A stretch of 64,000 nucleotides of DNA from contig SIJG01000013.1 in the NCBI GenBank assembly GCA_023374025.1, positions 2,165,198-2,229,197 of the forward strand. Reading direction: 5' to 3'. The notes under the pieces were generated by a model, which was not told where the DNA came from, did no database searches, and saw nothing but the letters and a program-made list of their open reading frames with translations. The translations under genes were made by a program, and so were the position numbers. Below, piece by piece: positions 50,073 to 61,963 of this stretch. The DNA is from Heterodera schachtii (taxonomy: Eukaryota; Nematoda; Chromadorea; Rhabditida; Heteroderidae). Numbering within the stretch: position 1 is the stretch's first letter; every line of letters begins with the position of its first letter.

Positions 50073-51771
50073 TTGTTTGAGAAATTGCCGACATTTTGAG
50101 ATATGATAATTTGATTGATTGATGCTATTTGTTGCTCTTTAAACTGTTTAATTTAGTGCTCACTGTTAAAAAATAGGAATTTTTTTTTAAATTGGAAAAT
50201 TCGGCATTTTTTTAATTTTCGATAATCTTGTGTTTTTATTTTTGGGTATTAGTTTTTTTCCTTCTAAAATTCATATAAAGACAGAGACAATTTAAAAAAA
50301 ATAATTATTCTAGTGGGATTTCTGATCACGAATAAAAAATGGCTCTATTGCACTTTATGAATCCAATTATTTTTTTGTAAGTCCAATCAGAGTTTATTGA
50401 GTCCAATTCAATTAAAAGCAAGTTTTGAGTCCAATTATTAGGCCCTGCGGGAGCGGGAGTCCCGTGAGAATTTTAGGGGACTCTCGCTCACGGCTCCCGT
50501 ATTTTGCCCAGTAGGATTTTTACGGGAGCGGGAGTTTTTTGGGACTCCCGCTCCCGTAAAATATTTTTTATCAAATTTTATGGATTGATCCATTAACAAA
50601 TTTGACCGCCGACCTCTCACCAATCCCTCGGACCGTCGAAAATATTTATCGACCCACCATCCCTTTTCCGAATATGTCACCAGCCCCCAAAAATTTCTTT
50701 TTCAAAATTTATTATATTTCGTTTTTTAACTATTCTTTTTATTTGTGGGATCTCGCTAATTGAAATGCGGAATTTGCGGGATTAATCCCGCGGGATCCGC
50801 AAATTTGAAATTTCTTGTTTCTAACATCTAACCATTAATTTTTTGCGTTATTCCAAAATCTGCCAAAAATTGTATTGTAAACCGATAAACTTCACTTGAA
50901 GTTGACACAGTAAAGCAATATTGCTGGGTGAAAGTCATTTTTCGAAATGCGCAGAATGCTTAACGGATAATGAAGAAAAAGGAAAATGCATTCCGAAAAA
51001 AATACAAATCATTTGAGTAAAATTCACCTTTTTTTCATTAATGTTGAAGATTTTATGTGTACTTGGATTCACAATTTCTTCCGTTATGAACTTGGCAATT
51101 GGCATGCTTTGTACTTGGAAAGTGATTTTGTACGATCAGAGCCCTGATAATAATTTGAGAAGAAATTTCAAAATGTGTTGAAAATTTGTTGAAATTATTA
51201 AAATTTAATTATGGTATTTTTTGTTCGAAAAATAATTGGTGAAATCTTAAATTATCAACTGGACCTTTTTAGTTTAATTAAATTGGAAATGGCCTTATGG
51301 AATTGACCGCAAATGTCCAATTTCCAGCAGGCCACAAATGTCATAAAGTCATAAACACTGATTGGCTCATATTGAATTTTAATACGTGCCCCAGGGTTTT
51401 TACGTGCCTATGGACTGATCGGGAAAATCCCGTTCGTTTCAGTTCGAAGAAATTTCAAATTTTTAGAAAACACAAGTAAGAACATTTATCTAGGTTCTTT
51501 CTGAGAAAATTGGATAAACAATAATTATTGTTTATGTACAATCGCACTTTATTTGAAATTTTAATTATTTTCTTTCTTTTTCTTCGCCTTTCTTTTTTGG
51601 GCATTCATTAATTTGCTCCAAGTGAAAAAGTAATAATTCTATAAGAATAAAAATTCTATCCTTTACCTATTCTTTTGCTCTTTTTCCGTTTTTGGGTCAT
51701 CGTTTTGCCGTAATTAATTTGCTTTGCCCCCATAAATGGGCGGACAAAATCCACAGGAGATAAATTCAAAC
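50073..51771. other. repeat-rich intergenic stretch
   Basis: It holds a solo, diverged end of the 7480-8300 foldback (about 50338-50440). A small palindromic segment with GGGAGCGGGAGT and its complement follows at about 50450-50565. AT-rich sequence without a gene makes up the rest. The last part (51540-51720) is the upstream block shared with the SPRY gene at 39156. Confidence 0.55.
51694..51712 (+). promoter_or_regulatory. conserved upstream block of SPRY genes, displaced copy
   Basis: GGGTCATCGTTTTGCCGTA is the counterpart of 38999-39017. It is now about 1.06 kb upstream of the ATG at 52770, because the foldback element at 51772-52629 lies between them. Removing that element gives a spacing of about 200 bp, close to the first copy. 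Confidence 0.35.
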
Positions 51772-52629
51772 TCAATCGATTCCTCTAGGTCTGTAATGGA
51801 AGAATCCGAAAGAATTTTTCTGCGGAAACCAATCCCTGAAGAGTTACAGATCCGGGACTGAAATGGCCAAATGGCTTTGGGACTGAACCGTCCAAAGCCA
51901 TAAACGCATGGAATTGCGACCAAATAGATACCAATCGATTCCTCACGGTCTGATAATTATGGAACCGAAGGAATTTTTGGATTAAAAAAATTAACAAAAG
52001 TTTTCATCAAAACCTCTAAAAATGATGTGATAAAAAACCAATTTAAGTGAGCCAAAAAAACGCTTAAGACTTGAAGCTTTCGAACTTCGCAAAAGGGAGC
52101 ATGCGAAGACGGAGCAAGTAGTGGGGCGAGACGGAGGGCGGAGGAAGACGTCTGACGAGCGCCACAGGCGGTTGCCTGCGGGGGCCCGAAGGGCTCCCGC
52201 CAATCAGTCAACCGCCTGCGGATCACGCGCGGACTGCTTCCGTAGCCCGTAGTCTCGCCCCACCTACTGGTCGCCGTAGTCGAGTGTGCGGCGGTTTTTT
52301 AACGCAATAACCAAAATTCAAACGTTTAAACTTGACGTTTTTACCATTTTTCTGACTGAATCGGTTTAAAAACAGTTTAACGATTTTGAGGAGCCATAAC
52401 TTTTGTTAATTTTTTTAATCCAAAAATTCCTTCGGTTCCATAATTATCAGACCGTGAGGAATCGATTGGTATCTATTTGGTCGCAATTCCATGCGTTTAT
52501 GGCTTTGGACGGTTCAGTCCCAAAGCCATTTGGCCATTTCAGTCCCGGATCTGTAACTCTTCAGGGATTGGTTTCCGCATAAAAATTCTTTCGGATTCTT
52601 CCATTACAAACCTAGAGGAATCGATTGAT
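51772..52629. mobile_element. long foldback element upstream of SPRY copy 2
   Basis: The arms 51772-52012 and 52408-52629 are near-perfect inverted copies (tips TCAATCGATTCCTCTAG and its complement, then TGGCCAAATGGCTTTGGGAC). The loop of about 395 bp is much richer in G and C and has its own inverted motif GTGGGGCGAGAC / GTCTCGCCCCAC. No frame of note. Confidence 0.9.
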
Positions 52630-52769
52630 ATATAATTTGTACGATTTGGTGAACTACACCTATTCTTGAATTTTTCCGCACTCTGAGTTCATACAATAAT
52701 TTCCAATTGAATAAATTTAATTAAAGAGTAATCAAATAAAATTGTTTGCAGAAATTCGCTAATTGAAAA

Positions 52770-55413
52770 ATGTCGACTTCAACCAATTCGATGGACAGCA
52801 GCGATTTGAAATCAGCAGAAAAAAGTGGTGAAATAAACGGTTAACAGATAAAAGCATTTAATTTATAAATAAATTAATAAAAAAGTGAAATTACATTAGG
52901 GCGGAGATATATGGAAATCCATCTTTTTTTCCTGGACTGTGTGAGGCCTGGAACGCACGAAAAACATGTTTTAGCTTGTTTTGAAGCTTCCAGGACGTAT
53001 TTCCATATGCATATTTTGGCATTTTTATCCATGTTTTATGTCCATATTTTGGCATTTTTCCAAAAAACCTCTATTAGAACGGCCCCATAAGGTAAATTGG
53101 CCTTTTTGACCCCTAAAGACCGAAAAAATTTCCGAAAAAGATATTTTTAGCAAAATTTTGGCGAAAATATTGATTAAATTTATTTTCTTAAAAATTGGTT
53201 AATTTATGTTAAAAATAAGCAAAAAAGCTAAATTTCGCTTTTCAGGTTGATTTTTCGCTATAATGAGTAAACCTAGCTGTATCGTGTTTTTTCTTCTAAA
53301 ATGATTTTTAATACCATATTTTGCCATTTTTAAAAGGGTTATTTTGCGTTTAGCGAATTTGAAGAAATTTGAGAAATTATACCCTCAAATTGGAAAAATT
53401 TATGTCCATATTTTATGGCCATATTTTGGGATTTTATGTCCATATAAGTCCCCGCCCTAATGATCACCTCCTTTTACCGTTTTTCGGTCCACGGAAAAGG
53501 AATCCATGTGACCAATCCGTGCGGAGACAGGGATGAAATACCCTCTTTAAAAATAGAGACCGATGCGCTCGGTTTTGGATTTTTCTCGTTTTTCAATTCG
53601 GCTTTATTCGATTTTTACGGAAAAAACCGACGAAAAAATACAAATCGACCGAATAAAAACCTAAAAGAATAATCAAAAAAAAAAATTTTTTTTTTCCGGG
53701 ATCCCCGGTTTGGTCAACCCGCTTTCCCTGTTGTCCAGTTGACCTGCTGGACCCTGCTCAAGCTAAATTGCATATGTATTTTTTTCGCTACATCATACAA
53801 TGGATAATTTTCAGTCACGGGAACGCAAAGAAAAATTACGGTGTTACTGATTTTGGTGGTCGTGAACATTACGGTAATTATGGGAAAGGAATTGCTGGAA
53901 ATGAATGAAATGTGCAAAAGCAAGGAATTGGAGAAGGTTTGAAAAGGGAGGGGATAAGCTTATTTTTGGGATTATTTATCACAGAAGGCACTTCAAGCAG
54001 AGATAGAGAAACTGAAGCTGATTATGGAAAACATTGTGCTGCAGGCGAAAGTTGACAAAATGGAAGAGGAAAAGGGACAGTACGAAAAGGAAAAGATGGA
54101 CAATACGGTAAGGGAATACGGTATTTTACAGAATAAAAGTAATTTTGAGATTCTGCCGACCACCAAATCAAAAATACGCAAAATGGCCAGCAGATGGAAT
54201 TGATGAAGGACAAGCAAATGGTAATGAACGGGAGGGAAACGCAAAAAATCAGTTAAATAAAACTGAAATTGGAAAATGGATATCGTATGGATCAGAGCCA
54301 ACGAAAAATCAAGAAAATTGGGCACCTCAAATTTTTAAAACGATAAAATCCGGACAAATTAGGAATTCATCATTCAAAGCTTTTAATGAGTTAAGTTTAA
54401 AAATCTGAGGATGAAGTCGAACCGACGCCATCTATGAGAGATTGAACCAGTCGAAAATCCAAAGAAATTAAATTATTTTTGAAAATTTCAGGGGAGGGGG
54501 TTAAAACCCAAAAGTACCCACTCTTTTGTCATTTTGAGCGCCTAAGAACTCTATAAAAGTGATTTCGAATATTTTTGGCTCTGTGCCATTGATACACATT
54601 TAGCCTGAAATTTTGGTTTATGAAAAAGCCTCTTTTCTTTCGTGAAATTTAAATAATTTAAGAAATTTTCGAGTGCACAACGCCAATCGAATCGTTGGGA
54701 TTCGAATGCTTGTCATAATGACATTAAAATCAGTGATGACAAAATTTTGACGGTCCTTCAAAAGGAGGATATGGGTAATTTTTATTAATAAAACAAATAA
54801 AATTATAAACCAATTATTCTAAGGTTATCGTTCCGTCTTCGCAAAATATTCCATTCACCAAACTTCTGCTAATTTTTCTGAGATTTTTTACTTTGAAATT
54901 TCCGTCATAAATTTGAAAGAGTAAGAGCAATCAACCGCTTATTAAATAATTAATTACCGGAGCTGCTTTTTCAATACTTCTTAATTTTAAATAATTTATT
55001 ATATTTTTAGATTTGTTCTCTTTGGTTTTGCCGTTAAACAGCCAATGCCATTGGATCAGAATATTCAGAGCCGCACGGGCACTTACACTTTTTCAAATTA
55101 TGGCAATTTTTGGGCCAACGGTTCAAGGAAAGGGACGACTGTCCAATTTTCCGGTGGCGATATTGTTGGATTTGGCGTAAATTTGGCCACTCGACAAATA
55201 TTTTTCACAAAAAATGGACAACATTTGGGTTAATTAAATAGGAATTAAAATAAATGAATAATTAATTGATATGATTTGAAAGGTGTCGCCGTGTTTGTTG
55301 CTGCTTCTCCTACTGACGTCACTTTTTTCCCATTCATTTCTCTGTTGCACTATAATGACAAAATTGAAGCAAACTTTGGACCGAATTTCAAATTCGATTT
55401 GTCCACTCTCTGA
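52770..55413 (+). CDS. SPRY-domain protein with N-terminal membrane anchor (copy 2)
   Basis: Exons: 52770-52827, 53815-53936, 53985-54107, 54194-54220 (tentative), 54674-54774, 54824-54920, 55011-55228, 55283-55413. The start MSTSTNSMDSSDL follows a TTGCAG acceptor. Exon 2 encodes a hydrophobic segment at about residues 27-43 (ITVLLILVVVNITVIMG) that would work as a signal anchor, then a charged coiled coil (KALQAEIEKLKLIMENIV). The SPRY part matches copy 1 closely: RWDSNACHND, YRSVFAKYS, FYFEISV, TGTYTFSN, FWANGSRKG, TRQIFFTKNG, NFGPNFKFD. The phase does not fit between exon 4 and 54674, so an exon is missing from my model or the copy is broken there. Intron 1 carries a MITE. Confidence 0.68.
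52899..53457. mobile_element. MITE with GGGCGG inverted ends in SPRY intron 1
   Basis: The left end TTAGGGCGGAGATATATGGA and right end TCCATATAAGTCCCCGCCCTAA are inverted repeats of about 20 bp. A TA dinucleotide flanks each side (52897-52898 and 53458-53459), as for Tc1/mariner-type MITEs. The interior consists of TGTCCATATTTTGGCATTT-like units. It is homologous to 21617-22270. Confidence 0.8.
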
Positions 55414-57076
55414 AGGAAGAAATGTCATTAAATTTGACTGATTAATGATTAATGATCATCTTTGATTTTTTATTATTCCCTATATACATTTTTTTAAATC
55501 TCTTTGTGTTTTTGACACATATTTTTGCTTCTGAAATTGTTTGTTAACGCTTATGCATTTTTGAATTATAAATTGATGACAGTGTAAAAAAGGGAAATTA
55601 AAATTCAAAGAAATCTTAAACAGTTTTAAGATAAAAGGATTAGAGACCGGACTTTTCAAAAAGTCGAGATCGAGATTGAGGATTAGCCGCGGATAGGATT
55701 ACCGGAATTCAATTAGCTTGATAATTAGGTTTGTTCAAAAATTAATAATTTTAGAATTTCATTATCCTGATAGCCTTTGTTGGTATGCGCCTATTCAAAT
55801 CCGTCTGATTTCATTTCTTCAGTTTGTATGGAGAGAATGAAATACAATTGGGCGGGTCGTTTTCCTACGGGTACAAGTTTTCAGTGGCTATAACTTTTTT
55901 CTTGTCCAACCAAATCCAACAATATTTTCGATAGCCCTAAGTGTAAAATTTCGTTAAGGTTCAAAAAAGTTACTGTCAGAAGAATTCAAAAAACTTATTG
56001 TTCGAACATTTTTTAGTCTTTTTCAGATAAAATTATTTTTTAAATTGAAAGTTCCAGCAGAGAATTTTTTGGTTTTTTGGGAGTATTTTTCAATTTTTCA
56101 AAATTTTATTCTATCAAATAAAATAAAAGTTTAAAAAATATTAAGGCCAAAATTATTAGTATTAAAAGGCTAAAAAAATATTTTGGATATGTAAAAAACA
56201 AAAAATAATTATTTGCAGGGTGGGGGAATTGAACTTTAGAAGAAGAAAAAAATAACTGAAGGCACACCCACTGGGCCATCACCGCTCACATTGGCTTCGC
56301 ATTCTTTGTAAGTGATATTGATATGTCAAAAAGGAAAAGCTTCATATCTCGGCCAGAAGCTTCATTTAGCAAAAATAAAAAAAATTTTATAATACAAAGG
56401 GGGGTTAATCTACCTACCCTGTAAGTTTCATTCGGAAGTCCCACCGTCACTTGGGTACCTCTCCTTTGTTAGGGCTATCGAATGATACTAAGATTGTTGT
56501 ATGTTGTTTGCAGAAAAAAAGTTAGGTTCGTCCTGGTCCGATATAATTTGTGTTAGATACTAATCTTTTCATATTCAAAGAAATTGGTGACAAAGACAAA
56601 ATATGAGCGCCGCTCTCTGCTGCTGCTGCTGTCTTTAAAAGCCGTGTTATTGCTTATTTGTTAGCTTGGATGGGATGATTTTTATTTTGTTTCATCCCTT
56701 GTTTTGTCATCCCCAAAGTTATTTCTTTCTTTGAATAAATCAATTACACTTTAATTTTAATTGATACCTTTTTAATGTTTGTTTATCGGGCCACATGCCC
56801 GGAGGGGATGATTTACTTGAAATATGGGAGATTTTTGGTTTTGACACAAATGCCTATATGTAAAGTTAAAACATTTGCTCTTTCTTGATACAAAAATGTT
56901 GTGGGTTTGGCCAAAAACGAAAAGTTATGGCCTAACAAACCGAGGGTATTGGACGCATAAAATGAAGGAGGGCCTAATTTTTTAATTCTTTGAACAGCAA
57001 GAAAGCACTTTTAATACCTTTTTGTTTATTTAGGTTATATTTTCCAATTTTGTTCAAATTTCAATTTTAAGCCCAG
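55414..57076. other. intergenic stretch with tRNA-like repeat
   Basis: No gene was found. On the minus strand at about 56218-56300, GGCCCAGTGGG and GTTCAATTCC resemble A and B boxes of a tRNA-derived SINE. At about 56474 a GCTATCGAATGATACTAA tip matches the foldback in the sirtuin intron. A (CTG)n tract lies near 56615. Confidence 0.5.
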
Positions 57077-57078
57077 AA

Positions 57079-60000
57079 ATGTTCTTTTACAAAGTAAGGG
57101 GGGGGAGGGGCAGGGGGAGTAATTTTCAAAAAAAAATCGAAAATTTAAGAAAAAGACAACCCAGTCGAAGACGAATTCTAACCAGCAGAAGATGTGGGAA
57201 CAGAAGTTTAAGGAAGGACAAGCAAAGCTCACTGAGGTGGGAGCATTTTAGGAGCAATTAATAACCAATTAATTTTCTTTTGGACTATTTTGGTCAAATT
57301 CTGTGAATAAGAAAACTCGTGACCGTTAATTTAAATAATTTTTGAATAATTTTTTCCAAAAATTATTTTTAGAATTTTTTTTAATCGATTTTTAAAAGAT
57401 TTTGAGCCAAAAATGGATAGTTGTCAGTTAATTTTCTAATTAAGAAGAATGGTTCAGGAGGTGCTAGCATAATTTGAAATTTTAATGAATTTTTTTAATT
57501 GCCAAACTTAGAAAATTTTCCATTTCTTTCCCTCCTTCTTTTCATATACATACTCAAAGAATATTGAACATTTATTTTCTTAAAGGCCGAAGCCCAGAAT
57601 CAAAAGTTGAAAAATGACATTGAGAAAATGGAGGCAAAATTCGACGGGAAAGTGGAGCAATTGGAAAAGAATTTGGAGGAATTGCAGAAAAATGTAATGA
57701 TTTTACTTTTCAATTATTTATTTAGGGACCGGAAACCGATTGGGGAATCCATTTCTGTTCAAGTCTAAATCAGAATTTAATTTAAAAAAGTTGAAAGCCC
57801 GATACACAAAAGAATCGGGAAAAAAGTATCAAAGATATTTTCTATATGTTTTTTATTTTTTGAATTTGAAAATTAAAGGCATTTTTTGAAAATTTATTTT
57901 TTTTCAGCAAAAGGAATTGATGACGGAACATAATGAATTGAAGGCAAAGGTTGACAAAATAGAACAGCAGGAACAACAGAAGCAGCAGCAAGAAGACAGC
58001 AGTAAGACACAGACAAACGATGGTAAGGAATTCTACAAAAAATGTTTCTACCATTTTTCGAGTTATACGGTAGCACTTGGTCAGACAAGCAATGGATTTT
58101 TAGATTTTTAACTATTTTTCCTACAGTTTTGTTTTGATGAGAATGCACGAAATAAAGACCCGAAAATTCATTTAATTTTGTCAAACAGTTAAGCCATTTT
58201 TTGCATTTTGTCACTTTGGCTTTTTTGTTTAAAAACGAAGGAATACCCAAAGAAACGAATTTTCTAAAATCGATCTTACAATTAGACAATTTATAAATGT
58301 TTTTTCGTTTTGATAATTTTTCTTTAAAATGTTTTTTATTTTTGATTTTATATTATTATTTTCATAACTTTTTCATTTTAGTATCACTATTAGTTAACCA
58401 TTTTTGGGTAGCACTTTAGCATTTGTTTGTCCCCTAACTTTTATAAAATATGTATCACACCAAAAGATTTTCTTGTCAAGACCTATCAACTTGTAAATTT
58501 CTTTTGGGTATAAAAAAGCGAATTTTTCGGATTTTTTGCGGCCTAATTGAGCCTTACAAGCTCATTCAAATGATATCAATTTTTTAAAGTTTGTTGGCAA
58601 CTGATTTTAACGTTTGGCCCCGAAATAACCCCCGGGCATATCATGGGAATGTCATTTTTTTTATTATGTTAGTAATTTTATTCAGGACTCCCATCGGCAA
58701 AGTTGGGTTTCAATGTATGGGCGAGCCGATTCCCAAGTACACAATATGGAAAATACCGAAACCCAAGTACATTTCATATCAATATGGATTAAAAAAGGAT
58801 GGGTTGGTTTTATTTGATACGCAAATTCCAATTTTGAATTAGGAATCAGATCGGACTTTTCAATACTTACAACTTATTTTAAGAACGCTGTCGGACTATT
58901 TTAGAATAAAAAAAAACAAAAATTAAATTTCTTTAAATTTACAACCCAAAATGGGAAAATTATTCAAAGAATTTTTTAATTTAAAATTCTAAAAACATTT
59001 TAAGATAATGCGAGTCATTTCTCAAAATCACAAAATGATCAGAAGGAAATTCTGGAAAACAGTAGTGAGTTGGAGAAGCAGAAAAAGGTAAACGAAGGGG
59101 GAACATTTATATTAATTTTTGTGGAATTTTAAATATATTTATTTATTTATGCCTCCTATAATTTAAAACAAATTTTTAAAATAAATTTTTTAAATTAAAT
59201 AAAGATGAATATTTTTAGGTGCTTTTAAACTTCCGACAAAATTCTTGGGATGATAAAGCATGTCACGAGGACCTCGAAATTTCTGGTGACAATTCTTTGA
59301 CTGTTTACCGAAAGAGAACTAATTTGGGTAATTTTGGAAATTTTAATTTAATTAATTAATTACTTTTCTTCAAAAGATTCATTCCGCTCCGTCTTGGCAA
59401 AACATCCGTTTTCTTTGGACTATGATGAAGATTCATCTGGAATTTTTTACTTTGAAATTACTGTACTAAATCGGGGACTGTATGGGTAAGAGCACTTTCT
59501 CATAGCAATTCATTTATTTATATATTTGACAAATGGGAATTTAAGTTAAGTCACTAAAAAGTCTAAAAAACGACAAAAAATTTATAAATTAGTAATTTTT
59601 GGTTACAATTGCAAAAAAGAAAAAAAGACGATTTTATTCCAAATTGGTCATAGTAAAAGGCATTCGATTTTCAGCAAGAATAGATTTGTGAACAGAGAAA
59701 GAACGTTGTAAGGCACAAATTTGTAATGGGAGGGATTTCAGAGTCAACATTTTTGCCTGAAAGAACTGACAAAGTTGGGCCGTTGTTTCAATTCCCGGGA
59801 TTTTCTCAACGAAAGAATTTATGCCGGGTTTAAATTGCCTTTTCACCGGTCGAACCTTTATTGTTCGGCATTTTGTTCGCTGAAATTCAATTTTTGCCTT
59901 AAAACAGAAAAATGTCACAAAAGTGCAAAAAAGTAAAAAAAAAAAGAAGTCAAATAAATGCATTTTAGAAGTTTTAAACATAAGTATAATATATTTTTAA

Positions 60001-60520
60001 GTCATTTTAAAGTTATTTCGAGTCAGTAGAAAAAAGTCCCTTGACTTAATAAATTCCCATCCCTAATAATTATTTCACTTCGATTGTTTATTAATAAACT
60101 TAATTTTTGTATTTTTTCAGCAGTGCCTTTTTCGGATTTGCCAAACCGTCTGCATCGCTGAAAGAACTTCATAACTATTCGGGCACTTATGGATTTGAAA
60201 GCGATGGTTGGGTTTGGATTAACAAATCCGCAAAAGGACCGAATGCCGAATGTTCTTACGGTAATGGCGATACCGTAGGCATTGGCCTCAATTCGGCCAC
60301 TCGACAGATCATTTTCACCAAAAATGGACTTCGTTTGGGTTGGTAATTAATTAATTATTATTTTTTTCATAAACTTTTCACAGATTCCTCCGATTTGTTC
60401 ATTCCCCAATCTTTTGCTGGTGGCCCTGTGTTCTTTCCATTCGTTTCTTTGTGGGAATCGGGTGACAAAATCGAGGCGAACTTTGGACCCAATTTCAAAT
60501 TCGATTTGACCACCTTTTAA
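57079..60520 (+). CDS. SPRY-domain protein with long coiled coil (copy 3), 5' end uncertain
   Basis: Exons: 57077/57079-57093 (tentative start), 57189-57236, 57586-57693, 57908-58022, 59005-59087, 59219-59327, 59377-59485, 60121-60338, 60384-60520; all phases fit. The N-terminal half is a long coiled coil (KMWEQKFKEGQAKLTE, IEKMEAKFDGKVEQLEKN) followed by a Gln-rich segment. The SPRY half has NSWDDKACHEDLEISGDNSL, FRSVLAKHPF, FYFEITVLN, YSGTYGFESDG, GDTVGIGLNSATRQIIFTKNG and NFGPNFKFD. The first exon may lie further upstream, because the ATG at 57079 is preceded by CAG AA, like an internal exon of copy 1. A hAT relic sits in the intron before the main SPRY exon. It is closest to the gene at 61964-63280, with which it converges. 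Confidence 0.75.
59534..60065. mobile_element. hAT-derived element with transposase C-terminal relic
   Basis: The left end TGGGAATTTAAGTTAAGTC pairs with the right end GACTTAATAAATTCCCATCCCTA, a variant of the terminus of the element at 45194. On the minus strand (59634 to about 59885) an open frame contains RSFSVHKSILAENR and then TMTNLE, resembling the ERSFS...R...T..NLE end of hAT transposases. It lies in an intron of SPRY copy 3. It is an internally deleted, probably immobile copy. Confidence 0.6.
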
Positions 60521-61963
60521 AGGAAGAAATAAAGGTTCTATATAGTCGGTTTTACGGATCCCAAAAACTGTTCCGCGTCCCATGCAATTTTAATACACCC
60601 ATTATTCGGGATTTGAAAAAAAACGAAAAATACACCCCCTAAAAATCGACAAAAAAGAAAAAACACCCCCCCTAAAAACCGAATTTTTGACTTCAGCCCC
60701 CCCCCCCCCCCCGAAGCCAAGGGTGGCTACGCCCTTGACAACTCATACTCAGGCAACTCGAACAATTGCTTAGACTAGGCCTAAGCTTTAGGCTTAAGCT
60801 AGACTTAGGCCTAAGCTTATTTTTTTTTCTTGCTTTTATTGTCAACATTCAGTATACTTAGGGTTGCTTTTGCACATTCGATAAATCAAATTATACAAAC
60901 AAGAACAATTGGAAGACGTAGAATGCTTAAAGTTTCCGATTGACGGTTCAAAAAACACTGTTTTTTTGACGCGTAAAACCGACTAGAACCGAAATAAATA
61001 TTCACTAATCCAATGATTGGATAGGCTTTTTCTTATTATTTTCTTCTTTCCTTTTCTTATTCATTAATAAAATTTACAACGTCCTTAAAACCAAAATTTA
61101 AAAAATTTTGTTGACGAAAAACTGTGGGTACTAAAAACAGGAGAAAGAACGCACTTTTTATGTTATTTTTTCTAAAATTTCACCAAAAACACAGAAAAAT
61201 TCTTATTTGATGGAAAAATCTGTTAACAAACTAATTAGTTTCAAAATTTTCACTGGCGGAGTCTCTACTCACAAAAAATAAAAATAATGCGGCAGAAATA
61301 AATCTCGTCAAATTTAAGGAATTTTAAATTAAATTTAATTCACTCTGAATTTTTGTTAAAAATGCAAATAATGATTGATTTCGAATAATTGTTGATGGTT
61401 GGATTTTGGGATTTTGTTTTATTTTATTTTTTTATAAAATTAAAGGCAAATATTTTATTTTACTATAATTTTTTCACTAAATTTAGTATATCAATTTGTA
61501 CAAGATTATCCGAGCTATTAATTCCAAAAAATTACATTTTATTTTATTTCCCATAATTCTTCGATTTTTAAATATTTTTTTTTGCTTCTCAATTCGTTAA
61601 ATAGTAGAAAAAACACACTTTTTTCTGTTCAAAAAAAGGTTGGAACTTTTTTTTTATCCATTTTAAAATACAAAAAATGTTTTCTGAGCCTAAATAGATC
61701 TTTTTGTGCCTGAGTTCACTCTTTTATAAGAATTTATTGTCCAAAAAACCTTCAAAAAGCAATTTATAAAAGGAAAAGCAAAGAAAAGAAAAAAAAAAAA
61801 CCAAAAAATTAAAAGAAAAACAAAAGTAAAAGAAATGACAAAAGAAAATTTACCAAAGACAAAAGGAAATGATAAAAAATAAATAAACAAAAGAAAATGA
61901 AATGATAAAAATGATACTTTTCTGTTTAAGCCGTCCCTAAAATTTTAAAATAAAAAGTCCTTT
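60521..61963. other. intergenic region between converging SPRY genes
   Basis: It contains another copy of the TACACCCCCTAAAAATCGA repeat (60630-60700) and a run of 16 C (60697-60712). A short inverted-looking TAAGCTTAGGC segment lies at 60780-60820, followed by poly-A rich sequence. No gene was found. Confidence 0.55.

Noticed and set aside
58591..58842. An 83-residue plus-strand frame with KYTIWKIPKPKYIS
   Set aside because: It lies inside an intron of SPRY copy 3 with no splice context, family match or start signal.
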